The notes: generated by a model from the sequence alone, not told the origin. A stretch of DNA of 64,000 bases from Dugong dugon (GCA_030035585.1 CM057461.1:175223624-175287623); one strand, 5' to 3'; counted from the first letter of the stretch, positions 43,791 through 55,478 are shown. Translations and numbers: made by a program.

Positions 43791-45270
43791 TTCTTGATTA
43801 TTTTTGTTTTGGGAGGTTGCTGAAGCCATTATGGTCTGCCTGTTTATGTGATTTGCTATTGACTGTTGTCTCTGAGCCATCAATAACTTAGTATATTTTT
43901 TTATGTTATGTTTGCTTACTATGTCCTAGATTCTTGTTTTGTTTTGTTTTGAGATGCCCAAATAGGCTGCTCATGTGAGCTGGTTTGATAATTGGTGACT
44001 TGGAAGCTCTAGCATCCTGTCACAGGTGGTTAGATCTGTTACTAGGTATGTGAGCACAGGAGTCTGTTTACTTTTCTTGTATGGATTCAGGTCAGGTGTC
44101 CAGATAGTTGGTCACCAAATGTGTGGTACAGGCTCTCACCTACAGTCCTATATGGGCAGGGGTGATTGGAGTAGGCACAGGTATCTGGCTGCAGTAGGGG
44201 GGTCATGTGCTGAGCAAGGCAGAGGGTTGATGGCTGCCCCTGAGGGTCTGGGAGGAAAGCATGTCCCTGTTCCCTAGAGTGGATAAGTGGGTGGGTTTTT
44301 CAGCCAGACTATGGGCATCCAGTGCTGTTGGCTGTAAGGACTGGGAGACACCACTTGTTCTTGGACCCCTGTTGTGAGTGGCTAGGTGGCTTGGGTAGAG
44401 CCACCAGCCCTCAGGCCCCTGATCTGGGTAGGTGAGGATCCTGTTTAATGGGAAGAGTGGTGTCAAACGTCACTAACTTGCCACTCCACCATATAGCCAA
44501 TACAGTGAAGTTAGGCTTCAGGTATATACCCCGTTGTACTGTGGTAATGAGGGCCTACGCTGTTGAAGTGGGCCCACACAGGTCTATGCAGGGGTGAAAG
44601 GCATTCAAAGTGCATGGACCACTTATATCTGTGCCCAGGCAAAGGAGCTGTGCCTGCCCTGAGTTCCTGGCTTAGGGGAGCTGGCAAATTATTTCTTCCT
44701 TTTTGTTATTTGTTAATTTGTTCCCTCTCCGATGCTGGGAGAATGGCTCAGGGTACCTGACGGTCTTACTTCCAGCCCAGGGGATGTGGCAATCGCTGAA
44801 GCTGGCCCAGAACCAGTGCAGAGCAGGGAGGGAGCAAGTAAATGGGAGAGAGTTTCTTTCCAAATGGGGTGTTTTTTGATCCACATGGTAGGTTAAACGC
44901 AGGTACTTATCTTTTGCTGATTGAGCACCACTTTTCACTGGCTCTGGAGACCTTAGTAGATTCTCTGCCACTCGGTCTCTCCTGATGTGGAAAACACATC
45001 CTGAATGTCACTGTTCACCTTACCGCGCACACCAGCCTCTGGTCAAGCCCACGGGGCACTGGCTTCCGCTGGGTCAGGTCTGGCAACTCCTCACTGCTTC
45101 TGAACTGTCTCTCCTTCCCCCCGCCACTCAGTCTGATTCCTCAACTTTGCCTTTGATGTTTGGGGCTCCTAGATTGTCATATATAATCGAGTCACTTGTT
45201 TTTTTGGGTCTTTATTGTAAAAGGGACTACTGGAAGTGTCTGACTACTCCACCGTCTTGGCCCTGCCTCC
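43791..45270 (-). promoter_or_regulatory. L1 5' UTR (older copy), no tandem units seen
   Basis: GC-richer region at the 5' end of the L1. It shares the terminal start with the family, but I could not find the ~200-bp or 272-bp tandem units of the younger copies. Function is inferred from position. Confidence 0.6.
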
Positions 45271-45549
45271 TGCGACTTGAATTTTATCTTCTGTTCTTTC
45301 AGCTTGAGAAATGCTGAGCGTGTTCTTCCCTTTTGATTTTCTAACTCTAAGCGTTGCACATTTTGTTATAATCCTTTAGTTTGTTTTCTTGAGCTACCCT
45401 TTGAAATCTTCTGTTCAGCTAAGAGAGATTATGTGGAGAAATTTTCACTAGATTAGATTAGAAAATCTCTATGGTCCTTTCCAACTGAAAGACTCTAATT
45501 CTTCATATGGAGTAAAAGGAGTAAATGGAAGTTGTTAAGAGAAGGGTTA

Positions 45550-45785
45550 ATCCACGTGACCTGAATTCAAACGTTAGAGAGTCCAGTCACTACCAGCTGT
45601 TTGATCTTGATCAAATTACACAACTTTCCTAAACATCCGTGTCCTCATCTTTACTGGTGGGGAGAATAATGTCCACCTTACAAGGTAACGAAAAGAGTTA
45701 TGAGGAAGACCATGTAGGTAACATGCTAAGCACAGTACTTGACACAGTGAGCATTAACAAATGGTAGCTGGTGTTAATGTAATTC
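45550..45785 (+). repeat. MIR SINE (sense)
   Basis: 'gtgacctgaattcaaacg', 'gatcttgatcaaattacac', 'ccgtgtcctcatctttactg' and 'cagtacttgacacagtgagc' occur in the full MIR order, including parts of the tRNA-like head. Confidence 0.75.
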
Positions 45786-46289
45786 AATGAATTAGATAAT
45801 ACTTCATGTTTACACACAAACAGAAGAAATTTCATGACTTTTTAGTGATTGAGAAGAAGAAAACTATAATTTCAGATTATGTATTTGATCATAAGTGTTG
45901 AACTTGAGGAGCGTTGGGGTAATGAAGGGAAAAAAAAAAAGAAAGAAAAATAACAAAAGAAAACAAGAGACTTTATATGAACTTTCCCATCATTGGTCTT
46001 GGTAAGATCCTCTGAGTTACCTAAGTGGTAGTTTCCCTTGATATGATAATCAGATGAAACAAACCAACATGAAACCTATTCTTGGAAGTACAACACTGAG
46101 AACTAAAATTCTTTTAACCAGAAATTAACTGGCAGGAGTGGTAGTGTACTGACAGCAAGGTCATTTTTATTTTTTATAAAAATCTTGTTCTGACAGGAAA
46201 TAATTTCATTGTCTTATCAATTTTGATCATCTTTTTTTCTTTCCCATCTTCTTTCTTGCTAATGTATCTGCCCAGATGCCTAGAATAAT
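45786..46289. other. Single-copy DNA with an A-rich run
   Basis: An A/G-rich run lies at about 45928-45965. No gene was seen. Confidence 0.4.
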
Positions 46290-46332
46290 ATATATATGTA
46301 TATATGTATGTATGCATATATATGTAGGTATG
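46290..46332. repeat. (TATG)n/(TA)n microsatellite
   Basis: Imperfect ATAT and TATG units ('atatatgtatatatgtatg'). Confidence 0.85.
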
Positions 46333-46529
46333 TATTCGTCGTGCACTTTGAGGGAAGAGGAGGTACAGAGACATGATGTGCAGGAATTAGTTACAAAGAA
46401 AGTAATAAAGGAAGTGCTCAATCTGCTGATGGCAAAGAACCATCCCCAAAATGCCCTCATTTGAAGACATTTAAACAAAATCAAATATAGTAAGAAAGAA
46501 ACCTAAGAGAGCAGCTGAAAATTAAGGTT

Positions 46530-46880
46530 TAATTTGAGAAGGTTGCTACTGCTAACTGCCATTGAGTTGGCCTCAATTCATGGAGACCCTATGCACAAAG
46601 TAATGAAAAGCTGCCTGGTCCTGCACCATCTCTGTGATTTGTTGTGGACCATTGTGATCCGTAGGGTTTCCCTTGGCTGATTTTTGGAATTAGATTGCAA
46701 GGCCTTTGCTCCTAATCCATCTTAGTCTAGATGCTCCACTGAAACCTGTTCAGCATAATAGCAACACGCAACCCTCCACTGACAGATGGGGTTGGCTGTG
46801 CATGAGGTGCATTGTCCAGGAATCAAACCCATGGAAGGTGAAAATTCTACCACTGAACCACCATTGCCTCTAATTTGAGA
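46530..46880 (-). mobile_element. tRNA-Gly-headed SINE with RTE-like tail and TSD
   Basis: On the minus strand it starts at about 46870 with 'caatggtggttcagtggtag' and then 'aattttcaccttccatggg' and 'tttgattcctggacaatgc', a close match to the A box, anticodon arm and B box of tRNA-Gly. An unrelated body ('aggtttcagtggagcatc') follows. It ends in 'gtgcaggaccaggcagc' and 'catagggtctccatgaatt', matching the 3' part of RTE. The duplication 'taatttgaga' at 46530-46539 and 46871-46880 shows a complete retrotransposed unit of about 330 bp. A degraded pol III promoter is implied. Confidence 0.8.
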
Positions 46881-47035
46881 GTGATAGGCAGGTAATAACT
46901 AGTTCTCAGCTGCAGCTGATTTTATCATGGACCCTGAGACCTGTGGAAGAGATTTGAAGGTACATCCTTGGAATTGTTCAAAAAAAGGTTAAATTTATTC
47001 TATATGACCTTATGAAACAAATTCTACCGTATTAT
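46881..47035. other. Unassigned DNA
   Basis: Nothing was recognised. Confidence 0.4.
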
Positions 47036-47164
47036 GTGGAAATTTTAGAAAGGTTGACTTTCATGCAATACCAAAAAACCCACAGCGTCACTATGAGTTG
47101 GAATCAACTCGACAGCAGTGGGTTTTTGGTATTGCATCAAAGTCAACCTTTCTAAAATTTCCAC
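47036..47164. repeat. Near-perfect 47/48-bp inverted repeat around an AfroSINE tail
   Basis: The left arm (47036-47083) and right arm (47118-47164) are reverse complements with one mismatch and one A/T length difference. The 34-nt centre holds 'cactatgagttggaatcaac', an AfroSINE tail. The right arm starts as the natural SINE end ('agtgggtttttggt') and continues into flank, so the left arm is an inverted copy of SINE end plus flank. Confidence 0.95.
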
Positions 47165-48429
47165 TCATTAAGAAATAACTTTTCTAATTATAGAATTAGA
47201 TCCTTTAAGGATCTTAAGCTTTTAAGGACCACTCCTTCAAGGTTTACAGGCTCTGAGGACCCCATATGGCTCAAATTCTGAAGTACAGAAGAGCTTTACT
47301 TCTGCCAGGTTGCCACAGGAGTAATTTGGAAGATATGTGGTCAGCTGACCTGAGGTGTCTACTTAATTGAAAGTTTTAAGACAGTTGGAACAGTTCAGAA
47401 GCCCTATTTGGATGGTTCTAATTGTTTGTGACTTCAGAGGCTGCCAGATACCTGTAGATACTCTAACAATCCATTATAGTTAATTGAACCTCCTCTGCTC
47501 TGTATGTCCACTTGACTACTGTGGAATTTTTCAGATATGTGCCCTCAGGGACACTAGCTGGCCCTGCAGACCATTCTCACTGGCCCTCATCTATAGTGAC
47601 AGGACATGTTCTGCCACCTCCTCTTCTGACATAATGTAAGAGAATACAATTCCCAGAATTCCTCCATTTGTTGACAATCTTAAAGTCATTATTTAGTGAA
47701 ATAGAAAAATTCAAAACCTTGGGAATATAATTAGAAAAATGTGTCAAACAGGAATGCGATCACCTGTAAGTATCAAAAAATTTTACAATGAATTTTAAAA
47801 AGAAGTAGGTAGATGGTCATCTCATAACAAGAAAGTCAAACCTAGCTATCTTGGACTTGTCCAGCAGCTTAAAGATGGCATCAAGAACCCTGGGTCCTTA
47901 AACCCTTCCATAATACTTTTAAAAAAGTGGCTTTTGTCATTGTATATTCTGGATGGCTGCTGCACCTCCAACATCACATCTTCATTACAGGCAAGAAGAA
48001 GGGGTAAGAGCAAAATAGCCTTGTCAGCTCAATATATCCTTTTTCTTTTTTTTAATCAGCAAAGCAAAAATCTTTCAAAGAAACCCCAGCAGAAAGCCTT
48101 CTACTTATGTTCCTCTGGCCAAAGATGTGCCACAAGTCTACTCCTAGCTGCAACGGAGCCTGAAACTGTATTTTTAGCTGAGTATATGACTTCTCTCTAA
48201 ACAAACAAAAATAAGTCTGTGTTTTATAACTAAGGAAGTAAAGTGTCCTGGTAGGCAACTAGCCTTCTCTAGGTTCAATTCTTGGTTTTAATTTAAACAT
48301 GATAACTTTTATTAGCTTACGGAGGAGAAAAACTATGATACTAGTATGGTTATCATATATGTACAGTTAAATTTACCAAAATAGAGCGCTTAAATATTCT
48401 ATTTAATCCTCTACCCTTCTACTTAATGT
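47165..48429. other. Single-copy DNA, no gene recognised
   Basis: No repeat was assigned. The plus frame 47934-48200 has no recognisable motif. Confidence 0.45.
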
Positions 48430-48600
48430 GGTGGTGGTCAATGTAAGCTGAACATTAGAATCACCTGAGAAACTCTATAAATTACTGATGGTTGGTTCCA
48501 TTCCTAGGTGTCTGGTTCATTCAACCTACGGGTGAGTACCAGGAGTCTTAAAAGTTCCTCAGGTGATTCTATCATACAACTAAAGTTTAGGACCATTGAC
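48430..48600. repeat. MER5A-like hAT DNA transposon remnant
   Basis: Left end 'aacattagaatcacctgag' and right end 'ctcaggtgattctatcata' are inverted copies, as in non-autonomous hAT-Charlie MER5 elements. The interior 'attactgatggttggttcc' also fits. Confidence 0.75.
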
Positions 48601-49321
48601 TTAACCAATCCTAGAAAAATTAGAGCTGCCTTATAAAATAGCAGAGTCATCTGAAGACATACTTGTGAAAAGCTGGCCTTTCCCTTGGAGCCCTCGTAGA
48701 AAACAGATTCTGCAAATACTTTGGGAAGCCATTCTTCCGGGCCACATGGTTCACCTTGCCTCCCTGCCTGCTCTAAGTATTCCTGCTATCCTGATAACCA
48801 TAAAAAGGAGCTGTCCTGCTGGATTTTTGCCTTTGAGATAAAAAGTGTCTCCCAATATGCTTCAACTGTATTCATGACTGGACTTTCCACCAGGAAAAAA
48901 AAAAAAAAAAAACCTCAGTTCTCATCTCTCACTCTGTCTCCAGGAGACCTCAACAGCTGATTTACACAGGTGTTGGGATTTCTCACACATTCTGATAGAA
49001 GTAGGCAAAGAGAGATTGAAAGGCACTTAAGGAGATGACATCACTTAAAAGAGGAAGGCCACTGTGCCACCAGTTTGCCATCCAGTGGTGTATTAATACA
49101 ATCATGTGCTATGACTATGTGAGGTTTTCCTGGGAATGTAGGAATATTTGACTATTAGGAACTCTATTGACATGATATACTACACCAACAAATTTAAAAA
49201 GAAAAAACATATGAATACATCAATAGATGTTGAAATTTGATAAAACTCAGCAGGCTGCTGAAGTTAAGTAAAATAGCAATAATATGGAACTACCAGAACA
49301 TGGAATATATACACATGTCTG
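48601..49321. other. Single-copy DNA with an A-run
   Basis: A poly(A) run at about 48895-48912 has no recognisable retroposed body upstream. No gene was seen. Confidence 0.4.
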
Positions 49322-49743
49322 TGTGTTGGAATAAAGATGGACAATGAATCAGGAAGACAAAAGAAGAACTGATGCCTCTAAATTATGGTGTTGGTGAATA
49401 ATTGAATACACCATAGACTACCAGAAGAAGGAACAAATTTGTCTTGCAAGTACAGCCAGAATGCTCCTTAGATGTGAGGATGGTGAAAGTTTGTCTCACA
49501 TACTTTGGACGTGTTATTAGGACGGACCAGTCCTTGGAGGACATCATGCTTGGTAAAGTAGAGGGTCAACCAAAAAAGAGGAACAGATGGATTGACACAG
49601 TGGCTGCAACAATGAGCTCAAGCATAACAACTATTGTAATGATGGCACAGGACCGAGGGGTGTATTGTTTTGCTGTACATAGGGTCACTATGAGTTGGAA
49701 CTGACTTGATGACACCTAAAAACAACAGCAACATGTGTTGGAA
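49322..49743 (+). mobile_element. RTE 3' fragment with 10-bp TSD
   Basis: The insertion 49332-49733 starts in the C-terminal coding region ('ggacaatgaatcaggaagac') and ends 'gaactgacttgatgacacc' plus an A/C tail. 'tgtgttggaa' flanks it (49322-49331, 49734-49743). Its remaining frame (49444-49704) is a coding remnant only. Confidence 0.88.
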
Positions 49744-51377
49744 AATTCCTCAAGAACAGTTGATAGCATTTGTTCATTTTTATCCTCATTAACCAGTGTC
49801 TCATCACTTAGTGGAAACTCAGAGAGGGAAAAATTATGTATTCCCATTTACTTCTAACTTAAAAGAAAATAAATTCATAAGAACAGAGAAAGCTCTTGTA
49901 TGCATGGAAACTGATGCGATCAAAACAGAAGACTAATGAAAGTCTAAGAAGTGAAAAAAATCAACCAGGGTCATATATACTCTTGTCTTGTGGTTAAAAT
50001 ACAATCCCATGCTAAGTAAATAACCTTGTACATAAATATATTTGTAAATATATAAGAATAACCTTGAAATCTTTTCTAACGTTTTTCTCTCAAGTGCTAA
50101 GACAATCTTTAGGATTAATGCAAATACGAAAGACTGTCACACGCTCGTGCCTGTGCTGCAGTCATTACACAAGTACATCCAGGAGGTCATAGAAACTGAA
50201 AAGTACTTTATTACACTGTAGGAAAACCCTCTTGTCAATCCTAATGCAATTTAATGTGCTGCTCCTGGTGCTTAATTCAATTTTTTTCTTGACTGGATTT
50301 TGTTCCATATCATCTATATTTTTATGAACTTCTGCCATATGAACTAATTTACATCTGAATTCTCAGGAAGCCCACAGTGAAGGCTTTTTGCTTGTACACC
50401 TTATTCCTTAGAAACTAAACAGTTAGCTTCCTTGATAAAAGTATCTATGTCTGTACACACAGGCAAGTTGACACACACACATGCAGATTGCTTAGTGCCA
50501 AACTCGTTAAAAAATTATGGAACTCTTTTTTCCCAATATTCATCACTTCCAAATCATGTTATATCAATAGAAAGGCAAAATCATGTGACTGAACGCCACA
50601 AGCGAATCACCTGGAAAATGAGAATTTCTTCAGAGTGTGTTGTTGTTTAAAAACGTGTATTTTCAGCAACTGTTGAACACTAACTTGTGAATTCAAATAT
50701 CAAAGCTCCAAGAAAAATGAAGGGAATGGAGACAATGGCACTATTTCCATAACAGTCAATAGAGTATCTTGCACTCTAAGTAGAAACAAGGTTTAAATAG
50801 CTCAATTTTATGTAAGACAAAAAAAAAATTGCTCTTTGTCACATTATTTTATACCCAACAATTGGAAATAAAGCATTTCAGTTGTGCTCAAGAAAATCAC
50901 ATTTCTTTTCACTAAAATTTCATCTTATTATAAACAAATAAAATTTTTAAAATCCTTCTAATTATTAATTCTTAAACTACAGAATCCTTTTGAAACTGGG
51001 CAGTAAGGCAACCAGGCATAAACGTTCTGAGAGAATTAACTTACTCACTTGTACTTCCTAGTATAAAATTTCCATTTTTTAAGACTGACAGGCATAGTAT
51101 TCTCTTTGGTTTTCTCAAGGGTCAGTGATCTAGGAATAATTCTTCGTAAGACGTATACTATGTTAAATATTCTTGTGATACTCAATACTCCTGCAATAAG
51201 GTTTGCCAATAAGGGGAGGAAATGAAAAGGCAAGCTTGAGTCCTGTCACGTGGACTTAAACCTTTATCAGCTTGATAGTGTTCTTCCATAGCTATTGTAC
51301 CTCCATATGATTACCCGAAATAATACATAGGCACTGTTTGCCATCTAATATAATCACTCAGTAAACGACAGGTATTA
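49744..51377. other. AT-rich single-copy DNA
   Basis: No repeat or gene was recognised. A small (CA)n-like stretch lies at about 50470-50482. Confidence 0.45.
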
Positions 51378-51595
51378 GTTGATTATTGTTAGTATTTATA
51401 GAGTACTTACAATGTGACAATGTACTGCAAGATGCTGAAAATATCTTTATCCCTCCAAACACCCCTATAAAATGAGTATTTTCCTGCTCTTTATAACAAG
51501 AAACTGAGGCTCAGAAACATAAACTGCCCAAAGTCTCACATCATCAAAGTGATCCAAGGTCAGATTAAAAACTCTAGAACCCTCATGCAGAAGAA
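51378..51595 (-). repeat. MIR SINE (antisense)
   Basis: 'tagtatttatagagtacttac', shortened, followed by 'ataacaagaaactgaggctc' and 'gcccaaagtctcacatcatc' gives the reversed MIR order. Confidence 0.7.
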
Positions 51596-51751
51596 ATTTT
51601 AGGGCTTGCCCTGCCCTGTGTACACGCATGATAAACTGAAAATTAAAATAATTCTAAGCTATAAAATAATTATGTTAGTCCAACCAAATTCTTGTTTTTC
51701 TCAAGATGATTCTATTTTTCTGAAATATCAAACATTCTCTCATTTAGGAGG

Positions 51752-51983
51752 TGAGATTAAGAGTCTGGACTCTGGACTCAGATAGCTGGAGTCCAAGTGC
51801 TTGCTCTGTCACTTACTGTGTCACTTGGATAATAATTAATCTCTCAGTGCCTCAGTCTCCTCACAGTAGTATAGTACCATCTTCATAGGTCTGCTGTGAA
51901 TGTGAAAGAGTTCATCCATATGTCAAGTGGTTAGAGCAGTTAAGTCCATAGTAAGACTTGAATAAGCTTTAGCTATTATTATA
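51752..51983 (+). repeat. MIR SINE (sense), near full length
   Basis: 'agagtctggactctggactc', 'gtcacttactgtgtcacttg', 'cagtgcctcagtctcctcac' and 'gtctgctgtgaatgtgaaag' give the complete MIR order including the tRNA-like head. Confidence 0.8.
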
Positions 51984-52190
51984 AAGGAGTCCCTGGGTGG
52001 TGCAAATGGTTGAGGAGCTTGGCTGCTAACTGAAAGGTTCAAGTCCATGCAGGGGTACCTTGGAACCAAGGCCTGGTGATCTGCTTTCGAAAAATCAGTC
52101 ATTGAAAACCCTATGGAGCACAGTTCTACTCTGGCACAGATGGCATTGCTATGAGTCAGAATCGACTGGACGGCAATTGGCTGTTTACAA
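51984..52190 (+). repeat. AfroSINE, long variant
   Basis: 'ggagtccctgggtggtgcaa', 'aggcctggtgatctgctttc' and 'ctatgagtcagaatcgactg' are in order. It directly follows the MIR. Confidence 0.88.
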
Positions 52191-52238
52191 ATACATAAAT
52201 TTTGTCTTATGTTTGGGGGAAATTACTTTTCCCATGAC

Positions 52239-52622
52239 CTAACCAAGGGATTGGTCTGCCTTTTTATAATCCACCCAGAACACCAATACCGCATTCAGCC
52301 ATCTGCCCTTAGGTAATGACCTAGTAGCTGAAGAATTTGTGACACAGAAACTCAGGGCTGTGGAAGAACCACCATCATCATCATCACATTTCAGGGGACT
52401 AGAGGAGAGAGTAAGAAGTGAAACAAGATGGGAGTTGGATGGAGATGACAGTATCTCAGGGTGGAGGTCACAGTAAGGAAGGACTGGTCCTGGAACTGGG
52501 GTTGAGAGTTCTGTGTGACTTTTCACACTCAGCATGAAACTTTGCTCTGGTCCTGGAACTGGGGTTGAGAGTTCTATGTGACTTTTCACACCCAGCATGA
52601 AACTTCGTTCTTCTGATACCAA
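52239..52622 (-). other. 127-codon open frame with an in-frame 63-bp duplication
   Basis: I do not recognise this frame. It contains two copies of a 21-residue block ('SFMLGVKSHIELSTPVPG' and 'SFMLSVKSHTELSTPVPG') because a 63-bp unit is duplicated (52484-52546, 52547-52609). There is also an acidic 'CDDDDGGSS' stretch from a CAT-type trinucleotide run. There is no known domain or signal peptide. It may be chance, or part of an unrecognised exon. Do not treat it as a gene without support. Confidence 0.15.
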
Positions 52623-53482
52623 ATCCTCTATGGGCTACTAGTTGTTCAAGCTCTGGAACAAATTCTCATGAAAGTATAAGATTTCACTGATGGCAAGGGA
52701 ATGGGTAGGAACAAACAAGGGAACTGAAGTAAAAGACACTAACTTGTTCATATCTATCTGACATAATTATGAGCCCCTTACCCCTATGCCTTCTCTTCAG
52801 GCCATGAGATACAATCAAAAGTTGACTAGGGTAGGGATGAAAGAATGGGAGAAACAAGAGACTTCTTTTAGTTTCTCCAAGGCTAAATTGGACAATACTG
52901 CTAGGCATCCAAGTTTATCTTGCTAATCAGGTTAATGAGCCAGTGAGGGTATAAAGTAAATGAACTGTTAAATTTTATAGCTTCTTTACCAGCCTTCCCA
53001 GACAGATACCCTGACCTCCTAAACAGTCCCTCCAAAACACTACTCTTCTCATGGCACAGGCTCCAAGTGCCTCCTGCTCCCCAGGACTCTGACGGGTGCA
53101 ATGGATTAGCAGAACAAACTACATCGGCCCCTCTTGTTTGTATATTTGTTGCGAGATATGTAAACATCTGGGTATCTTGGGAAAAAAATACCTTGGCTCT
53201 GGCTATGTGTAAGTAAACCACACAAAACTTTCCTGTTGCAGAATTGGAACCATGTGTGGAGGTGTGGGAATGTTGGTAAATGGAGACAGTGATAAAACCT
53301 ACTGAGAAAACTTAGAGACTTTCAGAGCTCACAAGAGTTTTCTTTCTGGTTGAAGACAGAAGAGCACATGGCTTTCTGAAAGAATGAAGCCTTCTTTTGC
53401 TACAAAGCGATGATGCTAGTCACGATATAAGGAGAACATTTACTTTCATCACTACTGAGATCAGAATATTTATCACCTGCCT
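52623..53482. other. Single-copy DNA
   Basis: A GC-richer patch at 52980-53130 carries a minus-strand frame (52901-53221) without recognisable motifs. Confidence 0.4.
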
Positions 53483-53704
53483 ATTATTTATTGGACATCA
53501 TGCTTGGTAAAGTAGAGGGTCAGGGAAAAAGAGGAAGACCCTTGATGAGATGAATTGACACAGTGGCTGCAACAATGGCCTCAAACATAGCAATGATTGT
53601 GAGGATGGCAGAGGACTGGGCAGTGTTTCCTTCTGTTGTATATAGGGTAGCTATGGGTCCCAACTGATCGACAGCACCTAACAACAGCAACAATTATTTA
53701 TTGG
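53483..53704 (+). mobile_element. RTE 3' fragment with 12-bp TSD
   Basis: The insertion 53495-53692 covers 'atgcttggtaaagtagaggg' to 'cgacagcacctaacaacag'. The perfect duplication 'attatttattgg' lies at 53483-53494 and 53693-53704. Confidence 0.9.
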
Positions 53705-53796
53705 CTGTTCCATTCACTACATATGCTTGTAATTGGAAGAGTACAGCTTGATCAAATAGAAAGAATTTTCTAACTTATTGGCACAGTTAATCTCAA

Positions 53797-54016
53797 GAGG
53801 AGTCCCCGGGTGGTGCAAATAGTTCACGTGCTTGGCTGCTAACTGAAATGTTGGAGGTTCAAGTCCACCCAGAAGTGCCTAAGAAGAAAGTCATGGCAAT
53901 CTACTTCTAAAAAAATCAGCCTTTGAAAACTCCATGGAGCACAGTTCTACTCTGACGTACATGGATTCACCATGAGTTAGAAAAGACTCAATGACAACTT
54001 TTTTGTTTTGTTTTTA
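53797..54016 (+). repeat. AfroSINE, long variant
   Basis: 'ggagtccccgggtggtgcaa', 'ggctgctaactgaaatgttg' and 'catggagcacagttctactc', then the decayed tail 'accatgagttagaaaagact'. Confidence 0.88.
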
Positions 54017-54721
54017 ACCCCAGGAATGATACGGTGCAGAATTCTATTAGGAAGGCACTTTTGACTACTGGTATCAAACAGTCATTCTAGTTAACTTATG
54101 GGAAAAGGGAGAATTTATTCAGTGAGCACAGAAATGCCTCAGAGAATTCATAGGTAGGATTAAAACTATCTCTAAGAATTAAATGAGAGACTGGAAAATT
54201 GTCAGGAACCCGGGAAGTATTTCTCTCCACCTTTTACATCTGCTGCTGTCTGCATAACTGGTTGATTCTTCTCTCCTTGCACCTTGGCTCTCTTTGTCTC
54301 TCCTATTATTTGTCACAATATCTTCCCTACATTTCGAAGTTTTCACCTTCTAGACACACACAGAGTGAATGGCTCTCTCTTAGTTTCAAATCCAAACTCC
54401 TGAAAGAAAATAAAGTCATCCTAGTTTGAGTCTGGTATCTACCTCCGGTCCAATAAACTGTGGCCTGAGAGGAGGAGGTGTTGAATTCACACACATGTAT
54501 GATATTCTCATGGTCTAGGGGATTATTTTGGAAAATAGAGGGGAAATAACTCATTGGCAATATAAACAAACAAACAAACAAACAAAAAAAACCCACAAAA
54601 CTGTTGCCATGGAGGTGATTGGCAATATAGACCTACTAAAATTGTCAACAATGGTCCTAAACTTAATAATGATGATGATGAGACAATGATGATGACAATG
54701 TGGTATTTAAGAATCCAGGCA
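54017..54721. other. Single-copy DNA with (AAAC)n and GAT-rich runs
   Basis: (AAAC)n lies at 54562-54592 and GAT-rich repeats at about 54668-54698, just before the RTE fragment. No gene was seen. Confidence 0.5.
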
Positions 54722-55478
54722 CTGAAGGACTCGAAGCACTTCCTGATGAAGATCAAAGGCCACAGCCTTCAGTATGGATTACACCTCAACATACAGAAAA
54801 CAAGAATCCTCACCACTGGACCAACAAGTAACATCTTGATAAACAGAGAAAAGATTGAAGTTGTCAAGGATTTCACTTTATTTGGATCCACAATCAACAC
54901 CCATGGAAGCAGCAGTCAAGAAATCAAAAGACATTGCATGGGGCTATTTTGCTGCAAAAGACCTCTTTAAAGTGTTGAAAAGCAAAGATGTTACCTTGAA
55001 GACTAAGGTGCCCCTGACCCAGGCCATGGTGTTTTCAATTGCCTCATACGCATGTGAAAGCTGCACAATGAATAATAAGGAAGAGCGAAGAAGAATTGAT
55101 GCCTTTGAATTGTGGCATTGGAGAAGAACATTGAATATACCATGGACTGCCAAAAGAACAAACAAATCTGTCTTGGAAGAAGTACAACCAGAATGCTCCC
55201 TAGAACCTAGGATGGTGAGACTACGTCTCACATACTTTGGATGGGTTATCAGGAGGGATCAGTCCCTGGAGGAGGACATCATGCTTGGTAAAGTAGAGGG
55301 TCAACAAAAAAGAGAACGACCCTCAGTGAGATGGACTGACACAGTGGCTGCAACAATGGGCTCAAACATAACAATGATTGTGAGAAAGGCACAGTACTGG
55401 GCAGTGTTTCGTTCTGTTGTACGTGGGGTCGCTATGAGTTGGAACCAACTTGACGACACCTAACAATAACAACAACCC
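54722..55478 (+). mobile_element. RTE 3' fragment, ~750 bp, with an open coding remnant
   Basis: It starts just after the reverse-transcriptase catalytic motif region ('ctcgaagcacttcctgatg') and reaches the RTE 3' end ('cttgacgacacctaacaat'). A frame of 202 codons (54855-55463) survives, with 'LNIPWTAKRTNKSVLEE' and 'DTVAATMGSNITMIV', the C-terminal segment of the RTE protein. It has no catalytic part, so it is a relic. Confidence 0.88.

Larger units (their letters stand above)
37127..45270 (-). mobile_element. Older full-length-class L1 (antisense), LTR-interrupted
   Basis: An L1 on the minus strand. Its poly(T) tail is at 37127-37137, the 3' UTR runs to about 38310, ORF2 lies at 38310-42415, ORF1 at about 42850-43790 and the 5' UTR runs to 45270, where antisense 'ggccctgcctcc' matches the canonical GGAGGCAGGGCC L1 start. 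A MaLR-type LTR (38536-39020) interrupts ORF2. It is more diverged than the L1 at 22-30 kb. Its 3' UTR has a single terminal module and its 5' UTR lacks the tandem units. No clear TSD was found. Confidence 0.88.

Noticed and set aside
46174-46484. Short frames near the (TATG)n microsatellite as an exon
   Set aside because: The tyrosine/isoleucine runs come from the microsatellite. The remaining charged stretch is short and lacks splice signals.
46805-46868. A tRNA-Gly-like sequence on the minus strand
   Set aside because: The acceptor stem is broken, the anticodon arm is eroded and it is fused to a SINE body with a TSD, so it is a SINE head and not a tRNA gene.
48895-48912. A poly(A) run as the tail of a processed pseudogene
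   Set aside because: The upstream ~250 bp show no recognisable gene, no AATAAA at the right distance and no target duplication.
52901-53221. A 106-codon minus-strand frame in a GC-richer patch
   Set aside because: No motif, no similarity that I recognise and no convincing splice boundaries.
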